Shown piece by piece: positions 1 through 7,030 of a stretch of DNA of 23,135 nt. The translations under genes and the position numbers were made by a program. This stretch comes from a virus. Location: positions 24,065 through 47,199 of the IMG/VR virus record IMGVR_UViG_3300029448_000066, one strand, 5' to 3'. Position 1 is the stretch's first letter. The number at the start of each line of letters is the position of its first letter. The notes under the pieces were generated by a model that was not told the origin of the DNA, did no database searches, and saw only the letters and a program-made list of their open reading frames with translations.

Positions 1-252
1 TTTATTAACATCTTTAACATCTTTGTCAAAGTCTTTAATTATATACTCTAATGGCGGTGCTTTTTTACGCTTCCATTTCCAATGTGAAAAAGCTGACCAT
101 TCCCCTACATCTCCCAGATCAACATATATATCTGGCTTTACTATTTCTATTGCTTTACATAGTGCATTAATCGCTGGTGTATCATGTAGCGGAAAATGCT
201 TATCTGGCGTCGCTATTGCTCTTCTAACGACACCAACGTCTTGTTTAGACAT
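1..252 (-). CDS. Calcineurin-like metallophosphoesterase, N-terminal part (cut by window edge)
   Basis: The 84 visible codons start at the ATG at 252, behind a GGAGAG ribosome binding site, and run off the left edge without a stop. Residues 17-19 (DKH) followed by F-P-L-H-D look like the first metal-binding motif (D-x-H) of calcineurin-like phosphoesterases. Residues 45-51 (DLGDVGE) look like the second, GDxx(D/E). Family members use two metal ions to hydrolyse phosphomonoesters, phosphodiesters or nucleotides; the substrate here is unknown. The remaining metal ligands (GNHE and the two later His motifs) would lie outside the window. It sits 8 bases downstream of a small coiled-coil gene at the distal end of the leftward late operon. 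The family call rests on two motifs only. Confidence 0.6.
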   Translation of the reverse strand, partial: MSKQDVGVVRRAIATPDKHFPLHDTPAINALCKAIEIVKPDIYVDLGDVGEWSAFSHWKWKRKKAPPLEYIIKDFDKDVKDVNK

Positions 253-260
253 ATTCTCTC

Positions 261-410
261 CTATTTTGTTTTTTTGTTTTGAGAACCTTCTTTAGATTCT
301 CCATCTTGAATAGCTTCTAATGCTTCTACAGCTCCCAAGATCTTATAGTAAACTACCTCTGCCTCTTTAAGTTGTTTTTTAAGTTGACTGAGATTATTCT
401 CTATATCCAT
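261..410 (-). CDS. Small coiled-coil protein, 49 residues
   Basis: The ORF starts with ATG at 410 behind AGGAGAG and ends with TAG at 261. The first 35 residues are rich in Leu, Lys, Glu and Gln with a heptad-like pattern (for example LSQLKKQLKEAE), and the C-terminal 14 residues are Lys/Ser-rich and probably disordered. It has no membrane segment. It lies between the holin-like gene and the metallophosphoesterase gene, so it may belong to a lysis or late accessory module. I do not recognise a family. The good ribosome binding site and tight packing support it as a real gene. Confidence 0.7.
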   Translation of the reverse strand: MDIENNLSQLKKQLKEAEVVYYKILGAVEALEAIQDGESKEGSQNKKTK

Positions 411-419
411 TACTCTCTC

Positions 420-566
420 CTATTTCATTAATTTATATATCTTTACACTTACGTAGATTATGTTAGCGACAATTAACATTGCTCCTAACACTTCAGGAAC
501 TAGCTGCCACCAATTAACAGCTAAAGTTCCTGTGCTTGTACCTACAGTTTTTAAAGTATCTTCCAT
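420..566 (-). CDS. Holin-like single-span membrane peptide, 48 residues
   Basis: The ATG at 566 shares a base with the TAA of the upstream gene (TAATG), so translation is probably coupled; there is no strong ribosome binding site. After a polar N-terminus there is one hydrophobic segment at about residues 20-41 (LVPEVLGAMLIVANIIYVSV), followed by a short basic tail. Small membrane proteins late in phage operons are often holins or other lysis helpers, and holins release endolysin through the inner membrane. The lysozyme of this phage lies about 10 kb away in the same operon, so holin function is an inference from size, topology and place. It could equally be another small membrane protein. 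Confidence 0.5.
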   Translation of the reverse strand: MEDTLKTVGTSTGTLAVNWWQLVPEVLGAMLIVANIIYVSVKIYKLMK

Positions 567-871
567 TAAGGTTTTTTCTTTTTAGGTGGTGCTTTAGGTG
601 GTGCTTTAGGTGGTGCCTTAGGCGGTGCCTTTGGTTTTTCTGCTTTTTTTGGAGAAGCCTTAACAGATTTAGATACTGCTGCTGATTTAGACGATACTGT
701 ATATCTCCCAGACTTTCCTTTAACAGATCTTAATCCTCTACTATCTTTTTTACCACCACTTTTTTTTCTACTTTTTGAGCCGTATCCACTCTCTTCATCT
801 TTTGATTTTTCTTTTTTCTTCCCGAACAAATTGATCGATTTTTGTCCTTTCAGAAATGAATTGTCTGCCAT
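566..871 (-). CDS. Basic Lys/Ser-rich protein with Pro-Pro-Lys-Ala tail repeats, 101 residues
   Basis: The protein is strongly basic and low in complexity. A short N-terminal stretch (residues 1-18) is followed by Lys/Ser/Gly-rich sequence, then by four tandem APPK units near the C-terminus and a final poly-Lys run. The repeats are encoded by a 12-nt tandem repeat. No fold or enzyme motif is visible. Basic, disordered proteins of this kind in phage late regions may bind DNA or sit inside the virion, but that is only suggested by composition. It is directly upstream of the holin-like gene and downstream of small structural-type genes. Confidence 0.6.
   Translation of the reverse strand: MADNSFLKGQKSINLFGKKKEKSKDEESGYGSKSRKKSGGKKDSRGLRSVKGKSGRYTVSSKSAAVSKSVKASPKKAEKPKAPPKAPPKAPPKAPPKKKKP
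584..631 (-). repeat. Four tandem 12-nt coding repeats
   Basis: Four consecutive 12-nt units (584-595, 596-607, 608-619, 620-631) differ at only one to three positions. On the minus strand they encode the Pro/Lys/Ala repeats of the basic protein. Such arrays change copy number by slippage or recombination. Confidence 0.85.
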
Positions 872-893
872 GTTTTACTCCTTTTTATTTATA

Positions 894-1214
894 TTAACTA
901 ATTGGGTTACCATAGTAACACAACACTTGTATTGAGCTTATGCTTAAATTTGTTATAGTAATGCTTTTAAAAGCACCATAAATTACTTCTCCAGTTACAA
1001 CATTATTTGCTGATAAAGCATCTCCTTGATGACAAACAGCATCAATATCTACATTAGCTGTCGCTAATTCTCCAAGAACTTTAATCATAAAAAAATTACC
1101 ATCACCAGTAGTTAATGTTCCTGTTGTTAATGCTTTAAATCCTAACTGACCTAAACCTATGTTACCTGATTCATCTCCTTGATATTGTCTTATACCTCTA
1201 TGTGTATGTGCCAT
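894..1214 (-). CDS. Small structural-type protein, 106 residues
   Basis: The protein starts with ATG at 1214 behind a GGAGTAATT leader. It is rich in Gly, Thr, Ile and Val with alternating hydrophobic residues, as in small beta-structured virion proteins, for example the stretch FKSITITNLSISSIQVLCYY near the C-terminus. It lacks a signal peptide, membrane segment or catalytic motif. Its neighbours are another small beta-type protein and the connector-like genes, so a head-surface or head-completion role is plausible. I do not recognise a named family. Confidence 0.55.
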   Translation of the reverse strand: MAHTHRGIRQYQGDESGNIGLGQLGFKALTTGTLTTGDGNFFMIKVLGELATANVDIDAVCHQGDALSANNVVTGEVIYGAFKSITITNLSISSIQVLCYYGNPIS

Positions 1215-1223
1215 AATTACTCC

Positions 1224-1457
1224 TTAATATAAAAAGAGCACAGAAGCATCTGCTGCTGTCGCTGCTATTGGATATAAAACTCCTCGATTCATACGAACCA
1301 CACCTGATGTTCCGTCTGCAAAAGTAATTGTTATATCGGCATCTGCCGCATTGTTTATTATAGCTCTTGAAGGGGTACTTGACGTAGTACCAACGACTCC
1401 CTTAAAATACGGATTGGTTGATTCCTGTACCGTATATGCTTTATTTCCTGCTGCCAT
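1224..1457 (-). CDS. Small structural-type protein, 77 residues
   Basis: The ATG at 1457 follows a strong GGAGGTAAAT ribosome binding site. The product is rich in Ala, Thr and Gly with short beta-like stretches (ADITITFADGTSGVVRM), typical of small virion or decoration proteins. It lies 9 bases upstream of the 106-residue structural-type gene and 49 bases downstream of the connector-like gene. A weak GGAC/GTCC hairpin sits in that gap. I recognise no family, and the function is inferred from position only. Confidence 0.55.
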   Translation of the reverse strand: MAAGNKAYTVQESTNPYFKGVVGTTSSTPSRAIINNAADADITITFADGTSGVVRMNRGVLYPIAATAADASVLFLY

Positions 1458-1506
1458 ATTTACCTCCTACCCTAAGGACTGACCGTCCGTGAATGGGTTT
1501 GTTTTG

Positions 1507-2214
1507 TTATCGTATTGCATGGCGTCCTGGCATAGCCAATCTTGGGCCAGCCACTTTAGCATTCTCATGCTTCTCCACCATTTTTCTAAATTCTTTCATA
1601 AAATATTCTTTTACTTCTATGTTCATTGTATCTTCTGCAAGCCTAGCTCTAACATAATAAACTAAAGCTTGAGCTAAATATCTAGGTAAATCTATATCAT
1701 CATTCTCATCATTTAAAACATTTATATTATAATACATATTAACTGTTTCTTCAAATGCAACATTAGAAGCTTTTGAATTAGGAGTAGTAGTATCAATAAC
1801 ACCTGTTCGCAAAGCTGATATTTTATGCAACCCGTTCCATTTACCTGCATTTCTAAGCAATATATAATCGTTAACCGCTAAGCCTAAAGTAGTAAAATCT
1901 AATGTTGTTGTGCTATCAACTAGACTTAAAAATCCATCGTCGTTACCTATAACGCTATTTAACACTGTAGATACATCATCAATGTCATTAATTCTATAAT
2001 CAGGAATATGAACATACTCTATCTCTAAGCCATCTGCTATTGTAGTAAGCGGAGATTTGTAAACGGTAGAACCTGAAGGTATGTTGTCAGTAATACCATC
2101 TCCACTAGTACCTGAGTATACATAGTTTAATCCGTCAGTAGTTGTAAAATCTTTTTCTACTAAAGAAAGTTTACTGCCTTTTATTTGATATCCATATTCT
2201 TTTTTATTGGCCAT
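1507..2214 (-). CDS. Putative head-tail connector or tail-completion protein, 235 residues
   Basis: I chose the ATG at 2214 rather than the ATG two codons upstream at 2220, because the AAGG ribosome binding site touches 2220 but is six bases from 2214. The first half is Asp/Thr/Gly-rich and beta-like. The C-terminal 70 residues are helical and charged, with DLPRYLAQALVYYVRARLAE and a later KEFRKMVEKHE segment. The C-terminal helix pattern and the position after portal, scaffold and capsid suit a connector (adaptor) protein, but I see no motif that proves it. It overlaps the upstream 95-residue gene by 11 bases. Confidence 0.5.
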   Translation of the reverse strand: MANKKEYGYQIKGSKLSLVEKDFTTTDGLNYVYSGTSGDGITDNIPSGSTVYKSPLTTIADGLEIEYVHIPDYRINDIDDVSTVLNSVIGNDDGFLSLVDSTTTLDFTTLGLAVNDYILLRNAGKWNGLHKISALRTGVIDTTTPNSKASNVAFEETVNMYYNINVLNDENDDIDLPRYLAQALVYYVRARLAEDTMNIEVKEYFMKEFRKMVEKHENAKVAGPRLAMPGRHAIR

Positions 2215-2491
2215 CAGCATCCTTATTCGACACAGAACCTATTCCCCTAGGAATACTTCTATATTCATCTTTTGTATTTAAATGATTTTTACACCTTACA
2301 TCTAATATTTTAATATAATCTCCTGGTAACTCATAAAACCTTTGATCTTTTGTTATATCAAATCTTTCAGTAGTTACATGCGTTTCAGATATAGTATTCA
2401 TCTCAACCATGCCATCTTTAATATACGCAATTAATCTACCAGTAGGTAAATTTTCTGCATTAATTCTTTGAGCTAATTCTTTAACTTTCAT
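2204..2491 (-). CDS. Putative adaptor/neck protein, 95 residues
   Basis: A GTG is available at 2497, but the ATG at 2491 fits better because an AGGGGTGG ribosome binding site, lying inside the end of the upstream gene, is correctly spaced from it. The product begins with a helix (KVKELAQRINAENLPTGRLI), followed by beta-like sequence with FYELPGDYIKILDVRC. The phrase ELP-x-D-x-IKI is of the kind seen in small phage adaptor proteins that bind under the portal. It overlaps both neighbours (11 bases each), which suggests coordinated translation with the connector-like genes. The role is inferred. Confidence 0.5.
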   Translation of the reverse strand: MKVKELAQRINAENLPTGRLIAYIKDGMVEMNTISETHVTTERFDITKDQRFYELPGDYIKILDVRCKNHLNTKDEYRSIPRGIGSVSNKDADGQ

Positions 2492-3470
2492 TTCCACCCC
2501 TTTGCTGTGGAGCCATAATCATAAATGCTCCATCATACTCTGATTTCAATTCTTTATATTTAGCATTATACCAATTGTAATCTTGTGATAATAAACCTAA
2601 TCTTGAACTTACTTCAGCCATAAAGCCTTGAGATTCTTTTAAAGGAAGATCTACCATTACATTTAATTCTGTTAAAACTTTTTCTGCGACAGATGCTTCT
2701 GTTTGTATAGAAGTCAAACTAGCCTCTATCATTTCTGGATCTTCCATTTTTAAATAGCTCTCAGTATCTGAAAGAGTATTTGGAAAGTCTCCGTTAAATA
2801 ACTTAGATGCATTATCTAATGCTACTTTAACTTGTTTAAATCTTTTATGAGCTTCGTCATAATTATCAATACCATTATATAAAGAACTAGATATTCTATC
2901 TAATGCTGTATTTGCATTAGCTATAGCAGTTGTAATATCAGAGTTTTCAGACAAACTGCCCATTTTGTTTTGTAATGATCTCATGCTAGCATATAATGCT
3001 ACTAAATATTCATATTCGCTAGGCATAAAACTTACTGCACTAGATGCAAAGGTTATATCAGTATCGTATTGCACTTGAGTAACTTGTAATGCTACTCCAT
3101 CTGCAATAGGTACAGAGTGTATAATATCATCTAATACATAATATCCTGGATTATGTTTTGACCTATATTGAAAACTATCTACATCTGTTGCTTCATATCT
3201 TAAACTAGGATCAATTGGATCACATTTACGCAATACACTGCCACCTTCTTCTTCTCTGACTACTGAGTATAATGCACCAGTTTGTGCTATAGTACTAGAG
3301 CTTGTAGTAGTATTGCAAAATCTAGGTGTTTCAATTGGCTTAACTAATAGAATGCGATTAGCTACTTCTTTTACACCGTCTACTAAATATTGAGTTACCT
3401 CAGCAGTTGTTGGTGCAGTATCAATCGTTAAACTTGTTAAACCTTCTATCTGTGCTTGAAATGTTGCCAT
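2481..3470 (-). CDS. Virion structural protein, possibly neck/connector, 329 residues
   Basis: The ATG at 3470 follows AAGGAGATAA. The N-terminal third (about residues 1-140) contains TAEVTQYLVDGVKEVANRIL and a beta-rich part ending in the GYYVLDDIIHSVPIAD region. Residues about 150-320 are predominantly helical, with long charged and Leu-rich stretches that could form coiled coils or helical bundles. Proteins with this layout lie beside capsid genes in marine phages, and I believe they are structural. I cannot name the exact component. It comes after the candidate decoration genes and before two adaptor-like genes. Confidence 0.55.
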   Translation of the reverse strand: MATFQAQIEGLTSLTIDTAPTTAEVTQYLVDGVKEVANRILLVKPIETPRFCNTTTSSSTIAQTGALYSVVREEEGGSVLRKCDPIDPSLRYEATDVDSFQYRSKHNPGYYVLDDIIHSVPIADGVALQVTQVQYDTDITFASSAVSFMPSEYEYLVALYASMRSLQNKMGSLSENSDITTAIANANTALDRISSSLYNGIDNYDEAHKRFKQVKVALDNASKLFNGDFPNTLSDTESYLKMEDPEMIEASLTSIQTEASVAEKVLTELNVMVDLPLKESQGFMAEVSSRLGLLSQDYNWYNAKYKELKSEYDGAFMIMAPQQRGGNES

Positions 3471-3494
3471 TTATCTCCTTATATGAAACCCACC

Positions 3495-3510
3495 CTCTCC
3501 GCGGGGAGAG
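3495..3510 (-). other. Perfect 6-bp hairpin between decoration and connector-like genes
   Basis: In the 74-base gap between the stop at 3545 and the start at 3470, CTCTCC (3495-3500) and GGAGAG (3505-3510) are perfect inverted repeats with a 4-base loop. No U-run follows on the minus strand, so it is unlikely to be a simple intrinsic terminator. It could be an mRNA stabilising or processing hairpin in the leader of the 329-residue gene. Confidence 0.4.
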
Positions 3511-3544
3511 AATATCCCTAAGGAAAGGGCAGGTCCATTTTTAT

Positions 3545-4006
3545 TTATGCAAAGCTCATATGATCATTAGCAGTTGCAAAACCATCAACTTGCCACCAAC
3601 TGGTAGTTCCATTTCCTACTTTAGTAGCAGAAAAAGAATCACCATGGCAACAAGCAGATAAGAAGTTTACTTCTGCTTTTTCAGTATCGTCACTAGTTTC
3701 ACCACCAGAACCATCTCCTGATGCTATTACTCCTAAAATGCAAGCAGAATCGCTTGAATGATGAGCAACAGTTAAATCATTAGATGTTGTAGCGTCAACT
3801 ATAAACTTCACTGTATAACCAAGGTCGACATCAGCTAATAAAGGTAGATATACAAATGCTTGCGCTGAAGCTGCCATATCTGCGTCTAGCACAAATATTT
3901 TACCTGCATCGCCAGGAGCTAATTGAGTTCCTGCAGTATTTATAAAGTCTACTCTTTTATAACCCCATCCACTTGATGAGCCTACGTATGTTTTTGAATG
4001 CGACAT
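3545..4006 (-). CDS. Putative capsid decoration or head protein, 153 residues
   Basis: The gene starts with ATG at 4006 behind GGAGGTAGCTA. The protein is Gly/Ser/Ala/Asp-rich with alternating hydrophobic residues (FVYLPLLADVDLGYTVKFIV), suggesting a beta sandwich. It has neighbouring Cys residues near residue 120 (LSACCHGDSFSA) and two Trp near the C-terminus. Together with the next gene upstream it lies directly after the major capsid gene, the usual place for decoration or head-fibre proteins. I know no family name for it. Confidence 0.5.
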   Translation of the reverse strand: MSHSKTYVGSSSGWGYKRVDFINTAGTQLAPGDAGKIFVLDADMAASAQAFVYLPLLADVDLGYTVKFIVDATTSNDLTVAHHSSDSACILGVIASGDGSGGETSDDTEKAEVNFLSACCHGDSFSATKVGNGTTSWWQVDGFATANDHMSFA

Positions 4007-4017
4007 TAGCTACCTCC

Positions 4018-4518
4018 TTAACTGAATGCAGCGAAATCGCTACCGTTGCCTGTGTGAGCGCTATTAATAGTGACACACCATTCATTCTCAGCAACAACTT
4101 CAAACATCATAGTAGAACCTACTGCAAAACCACAATTAGTATCAGCTCCAGTAAGAGTCAATATAGTATTTGTGTCTGCTGCAGGACCACAGTCAGTTTG
4201 AGCATGTCCAGTCACAGTTGATGCCATAGAGTACGTATCTCCAGAAGCACATGTTGCCGTAATAACACCACTACCTGCAAATACTGCGTTACTAATAACT
4301 AGTATTTTTCCACCTATATCACTTGCACTAATTGCAGGTAATACAAGTGGTTTACCAGCAGCGTTAGTAACAACAATTCTATAGATACCATCTATAGCAA
4401 GAGTAATACTAGCAGTATCATTAGCAAGGTCAGTTTTAACAACGCTAGGAACTGTTCTTTGTTTAGCTTGAACAACTAAATTATCGGACTTATTTTGTCC
4501 ATACATTGGATTAGCCAT
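4018..4518 (-). CDS. Putative capsid decoration or head-stabilising protein, 166 residues
   Basis: It follows the major capsid gene after 11 bases, starting with ATG at 4518 behind GGAGGTAGATT. The sequence is rich in Thr, Ala, Val and Gly with repeating beta-strand-like stretches (ASITLAIDGIYRIVVTNAAG and GGKILVISNAVFAGSGVITA). This fits a small beta-structured head protein. Position and composition support a decoration role, while no motif identifies a family. It resembles the next gene (3545-4006) in size and type, but the two are not obviously homologous by eye. Confidence 0.5.
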   Translation of the reverse strand: MANPMYGQNKSDNLVVQAKQRTVPSVVKTDLANDTASITLAIDGIYRIVVTNAAGKPLVLPAISASDIGGKILVISNAVFAGSGVITATCASGDTYSMASTVTGHAQTDCGPAADTNTILTLTGADTNCGFAVGSTMMFEVVAENEWCVTINSAHTGNGSDFAAFS

Positions 4519-4529
4519 AATCTACCTCC

Positions 4530-6074
4530 TTAAGTCCACATAGCGTGACACTCAGGCATACTTAGCTCAAGTCCAGCTTCTGTGAGGATTAAATCAACTC
4601 TACGGTCAATACCACTGTTTTCAAGTGTTTGCACACCTACGTAAACAGATGTATCTCTGTTGATACCGTTGCCTATTAAAGGACGATACGCAGCATACTT
4701 CATGTTAACACCTAGCATTTTAACATTAGTACCATCTAAGTGAATATTACGTGCAACATTCATATCACCATAAGGCGTTGAGAACGTAGTAATATCTACA
4801 CCCATTATTTTTTTCTTGCCAGTCATAGCAAAGTCAGCTCTAAAGTTAGCTGAAACCTCAAGATTATTCTTAAAGTAACCACCTAATTTATGCATCCAGT
4901 TATAAACAGCAGTGCCTACAAAAAATACATTTGCAGTGCTATTGTTATATCTTGGGTCCATATAATTAGATAGATCGTCTAAGAAATCATCTGCTGTTTT
5001 AGTTGCTGTATCAAGTGAAAATACGTTACCAAATGTACTAACATAATCAACTACACCTTGAGTAGTGTAATTGTCATCACTTTGAGCACCAAACAACAAT
5101 GAGCTTTCAATATCAAACTTATGCTCAATTAACTTTTCTTTCCATACTCTAGCCCATTCATTAGAATCATATTTTAATGAAGTTGCTCTAGCAGTATTAG
5201 TCATTGCACAAGATGTTTTCCATATTTGTGTACGACCATAGTTAGTTGAATAAGGTTGATCTTTCCATGTTTCAGGATAACCAGATCCTTCATCATGAGC
5301 AGTACCTATAACATAAGAACGAAGATTTTCTAATGTATCAGCAACACTTGCTTGATAAGCCTCGTTTGATCCAGCAGCTTGACTTGTACTAAAACCAGTA
5401 TCTAAAACAAAAGAAGCAAGCTCATTGTCACTTGCTTTTTTAGTTACAATACCAGTAACTAATTTACATTCTGCATTGTCATTGTCAACACCCATATTGC
5501 CACTAAGATCACTAGTAGCTACAGATGTAACTTTAACAATATGATAACCAGTAGTTGCACCAGTAGCAGACGCTACCGCTCTTACAGGAACTTTAATAAG
5601 TTGACCTGGTAAGAAAAACTCTGGACGAGTATTAGCGCCACCAACTGTTATGTTATTGCCACCTTGACCATAAACATTCTGCATGTTACCTTTAGACGCA
5701 TAGTCAGTTGCCATATATAATTGCACTGTACCGCCTTCAGCTACTGCTGAACCTGTACTAGAATCATCTAACTCTGCATCGTGCACCTCTGCGCTTCCGC
5801 CTGAGTTAAATCCAACTACATATGCATATCTTTTATGCCATGAGTCTCTTTTTTCTGTCCACTTAAATTGTGGATCATCTGTAGGTTTTTTACCTACTTT
5901 ACTTACGAATCTAAAGAACGGATCTTGTGGAATTGCTAACTCAGAGACTCTGTCTCCAAAGTTATACTTTCTACGCAGATCACCTGTATTTGTAGTAGTG
6001 TGAGGTGTACCAACACCGCCACCACTATCAAAATCATCTACACCTAGATTCGATAACTGAAATAAATCTGCCAT
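4530..6074 (-). CDS. Major capsid protein, 514 residues
   Basis: This gene lies directly after the scaffold gene and before the candidate decoration genes, the canonical place of the phage major capsid gene. The length suits HK97-fold capsid proteins of podovirus-like phages with a P22-type portal. The N-terminus has a flexible Gly/Asp/Thr-rich arm (residues 1-30), then LRRKYNFGDRVSELAIPQDP and FFRFVSKVGKK, which I take as the start of the capsid fold. The C-terminus ends in MPECHAMWT. Its ribosome binding site is strong (AAGGAGG) but lies inside a predicted hairpin, so translation may be controlled. The call rests on position, size and general resemblance. Confidence 0.8.
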   Translation of the reverse strand: MADLFQLSNLGVDDFDSGGGVGTPHTTTNTGDLRRKYNFGDRVSELAIPQDPFFRFVSKVGKKPTDDPQFKWTEKRDSWHKRYAYVVGFNSGGSAEVHDAELDDSSTGSAVAEGGTVQLYMATDYASKGNMQNVYGQGGNNITVGGANTRPEFFLPGQLIKVPVRAVASATGATTGYHIVKVTSVATSDLSGNMGVDNDNAECKLVTGIVTKKASDNELASFVLDTGFSTSQAAGSNEAYQASVADTLENLRSYVIGTAHDEGSGYPETWKDQPYSTNYGRTQIWKTSCAMTNTARATSLKYDSNEWARVWKEKLIEHKFDIESSLLFGAQSDDNYTTQGVVDYVSTFGNVFSLDTATKTADDFLDDLSNYMDPRYNNSTANVFFVGTAVYNWMHKLGGYFKNNLEVSANFRADFAMTGKKKIMGVDITTFSTPYGDMNVARNIHLDGTNVKMLGVNMKYAAYRPLIGNGINRDTSVYVGVQTLENSGIDRRVDLILTEAGLELSMPECHAMWT

Positions 6075-6081
6075 CAGTTAC

Positions 6082-6116
6082 CTCCTTTTCGTTATTTAAT
6101 TAAGTTCGAATAGGAG
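6082..6116 (-). promoter_or_regulatory. Hairpin occluding the major capsid ribosome binding site
   Basis: On the minus-strand RNA, CUCCU-A-UUCG (6116 to 6107) can pair with CGAA-A-AGGAG (6091 to 6082): nine pairs interrupted by one A-A mismatch, with a 15-nt loop. The 3' arm contains the AGGAG of the major capsid ribosome binding site. It could limit translation initiation or stabilise the capsid mRNA. Confidence 0.5.
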
Positions 6117-6132
6117 TTTTAAATTTGTTTGC

Positions 6133-6990
6133 CTACCCGAACAGGTTATCTATATCTCCATCAGATCCAAGTAATGCATCAAACACTTCGTCTTTATGAC
6201 TAGGTTTTGCATCGCCTTGGCTGTTGGCTCCACTTGCACTCGCGGGTATGTTTCTTACATTTTTCATTTGGTTAAGAAGATCCTCTTTAGTAGAATTAGC
6301 TACATTTTTATTAGCCTGGTCTCTATTCACTAAATAATGAATGTCATCCAAAGTTAATACATGTTGTTTAGCCTGATTTACTAAGGTTTGAAATTCATCA
6401 TCTCCCATATTGTGTTTTTGTCTAAACTCTACTTCTTGCTTTTTTTGAGCAATCTTACGTTGAGTCATTTGCGCTTTTTGTTTCTCTCTTCCAAGAACAT
6501 CATTAACACGTCCTTGAACCATAGAATCAATATGTGCATTAAACACTTTGGCAGAATCTGAATCTGGATTTTCTAATGCTTCACCTTGATCGTACACAAA
6601 GTCTTCGCCTAAGCCAAGCTTTTCCTGTACACTCTTAACTGGAGCACCACCACCTTCAAAGTAATCACGTACATGCGATACAAGTCCACTATCTTGTTTC
6701 ATTGCATTAAGCACGGGTACAAAAGGTTTCAAACTTTGAAGAGTATTATGCATTTTCTGCGCCTCTCTGCTTGAATCTTTATACCTTTTTTCCCAATCCA
6801 CATTGTTATTGGAGCCTTCCGATGTTTCTTGCTGGGTTGCCTGTTCAGGTCCATCGTTAGTCGGAGGGGTTGCCTCAGTGGTTTCAAATGGGTCTTGTAT
6901 GCCGCCATTAACGGCATTTTCCATAGCATCAAAAAAATCACCACTAGAGCTATCATCTAGGTTACTAGCAGTTTGTTCGTTATCAGTCAT
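6133..6990 (-). CDS. Capsid assembly scaffolding protein, 285 residues
   Basis: The gene lies between portal and major capsid genes, the usual place for the scaffold. The protein is acidic at the N-terminus and Gln/Lys/Glu-rich and helical in the middle (residues about 70-230). It contains WEKRYKDSSREAQKMHNTLQ and a long charged segment around KQKAQMTQRKIAQKKQEVEF, and ends in an Asp-rich tail. Such a soluble helical protein fits a scaffold that fills the procapsid and is later released. No protease motif is visible, so it does not look like a fused protease-scaffold. The role is inferred from position and composition. Confidence 0.7.
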   Translation of the reverse strand: MTDNEQTASNLDDSSSGDFFDAMENAVNGGIQDPFETTEATPPTNDGPEQATQQETSEGSNNNVDWEKRYKDSSREAQKMHNTLQSLKPFVPVLNAMKQDSGLVSHVRDYFEGGGAPVKSVQEKLGLGEDFVYDQGEALENPDSDSAKVFNAHIDSMVQGRVNDVLGREKQKAQMTQRKIAQKKQEVEFRQKHNMGDDEFQTLVNQAKQHVLTLDDIHYLVNRDQANKNVANSTKEDLLNQMKNVRNIPASASGANSQGDAKPSHKDEVFDALLGSDGDIDNLFG

Positions 6991-7030
6991 GTTTCTCTCC
7001 TTTTTCTTAGTATCTAATATAATAATAAAT

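Noticed and set aside
23-295. 90-residue rightward ORF at the left edge
   Set aside because: It is antisense to the metallophosphoesterase reading frame, which has conserved motifs and a ribosome binding site.
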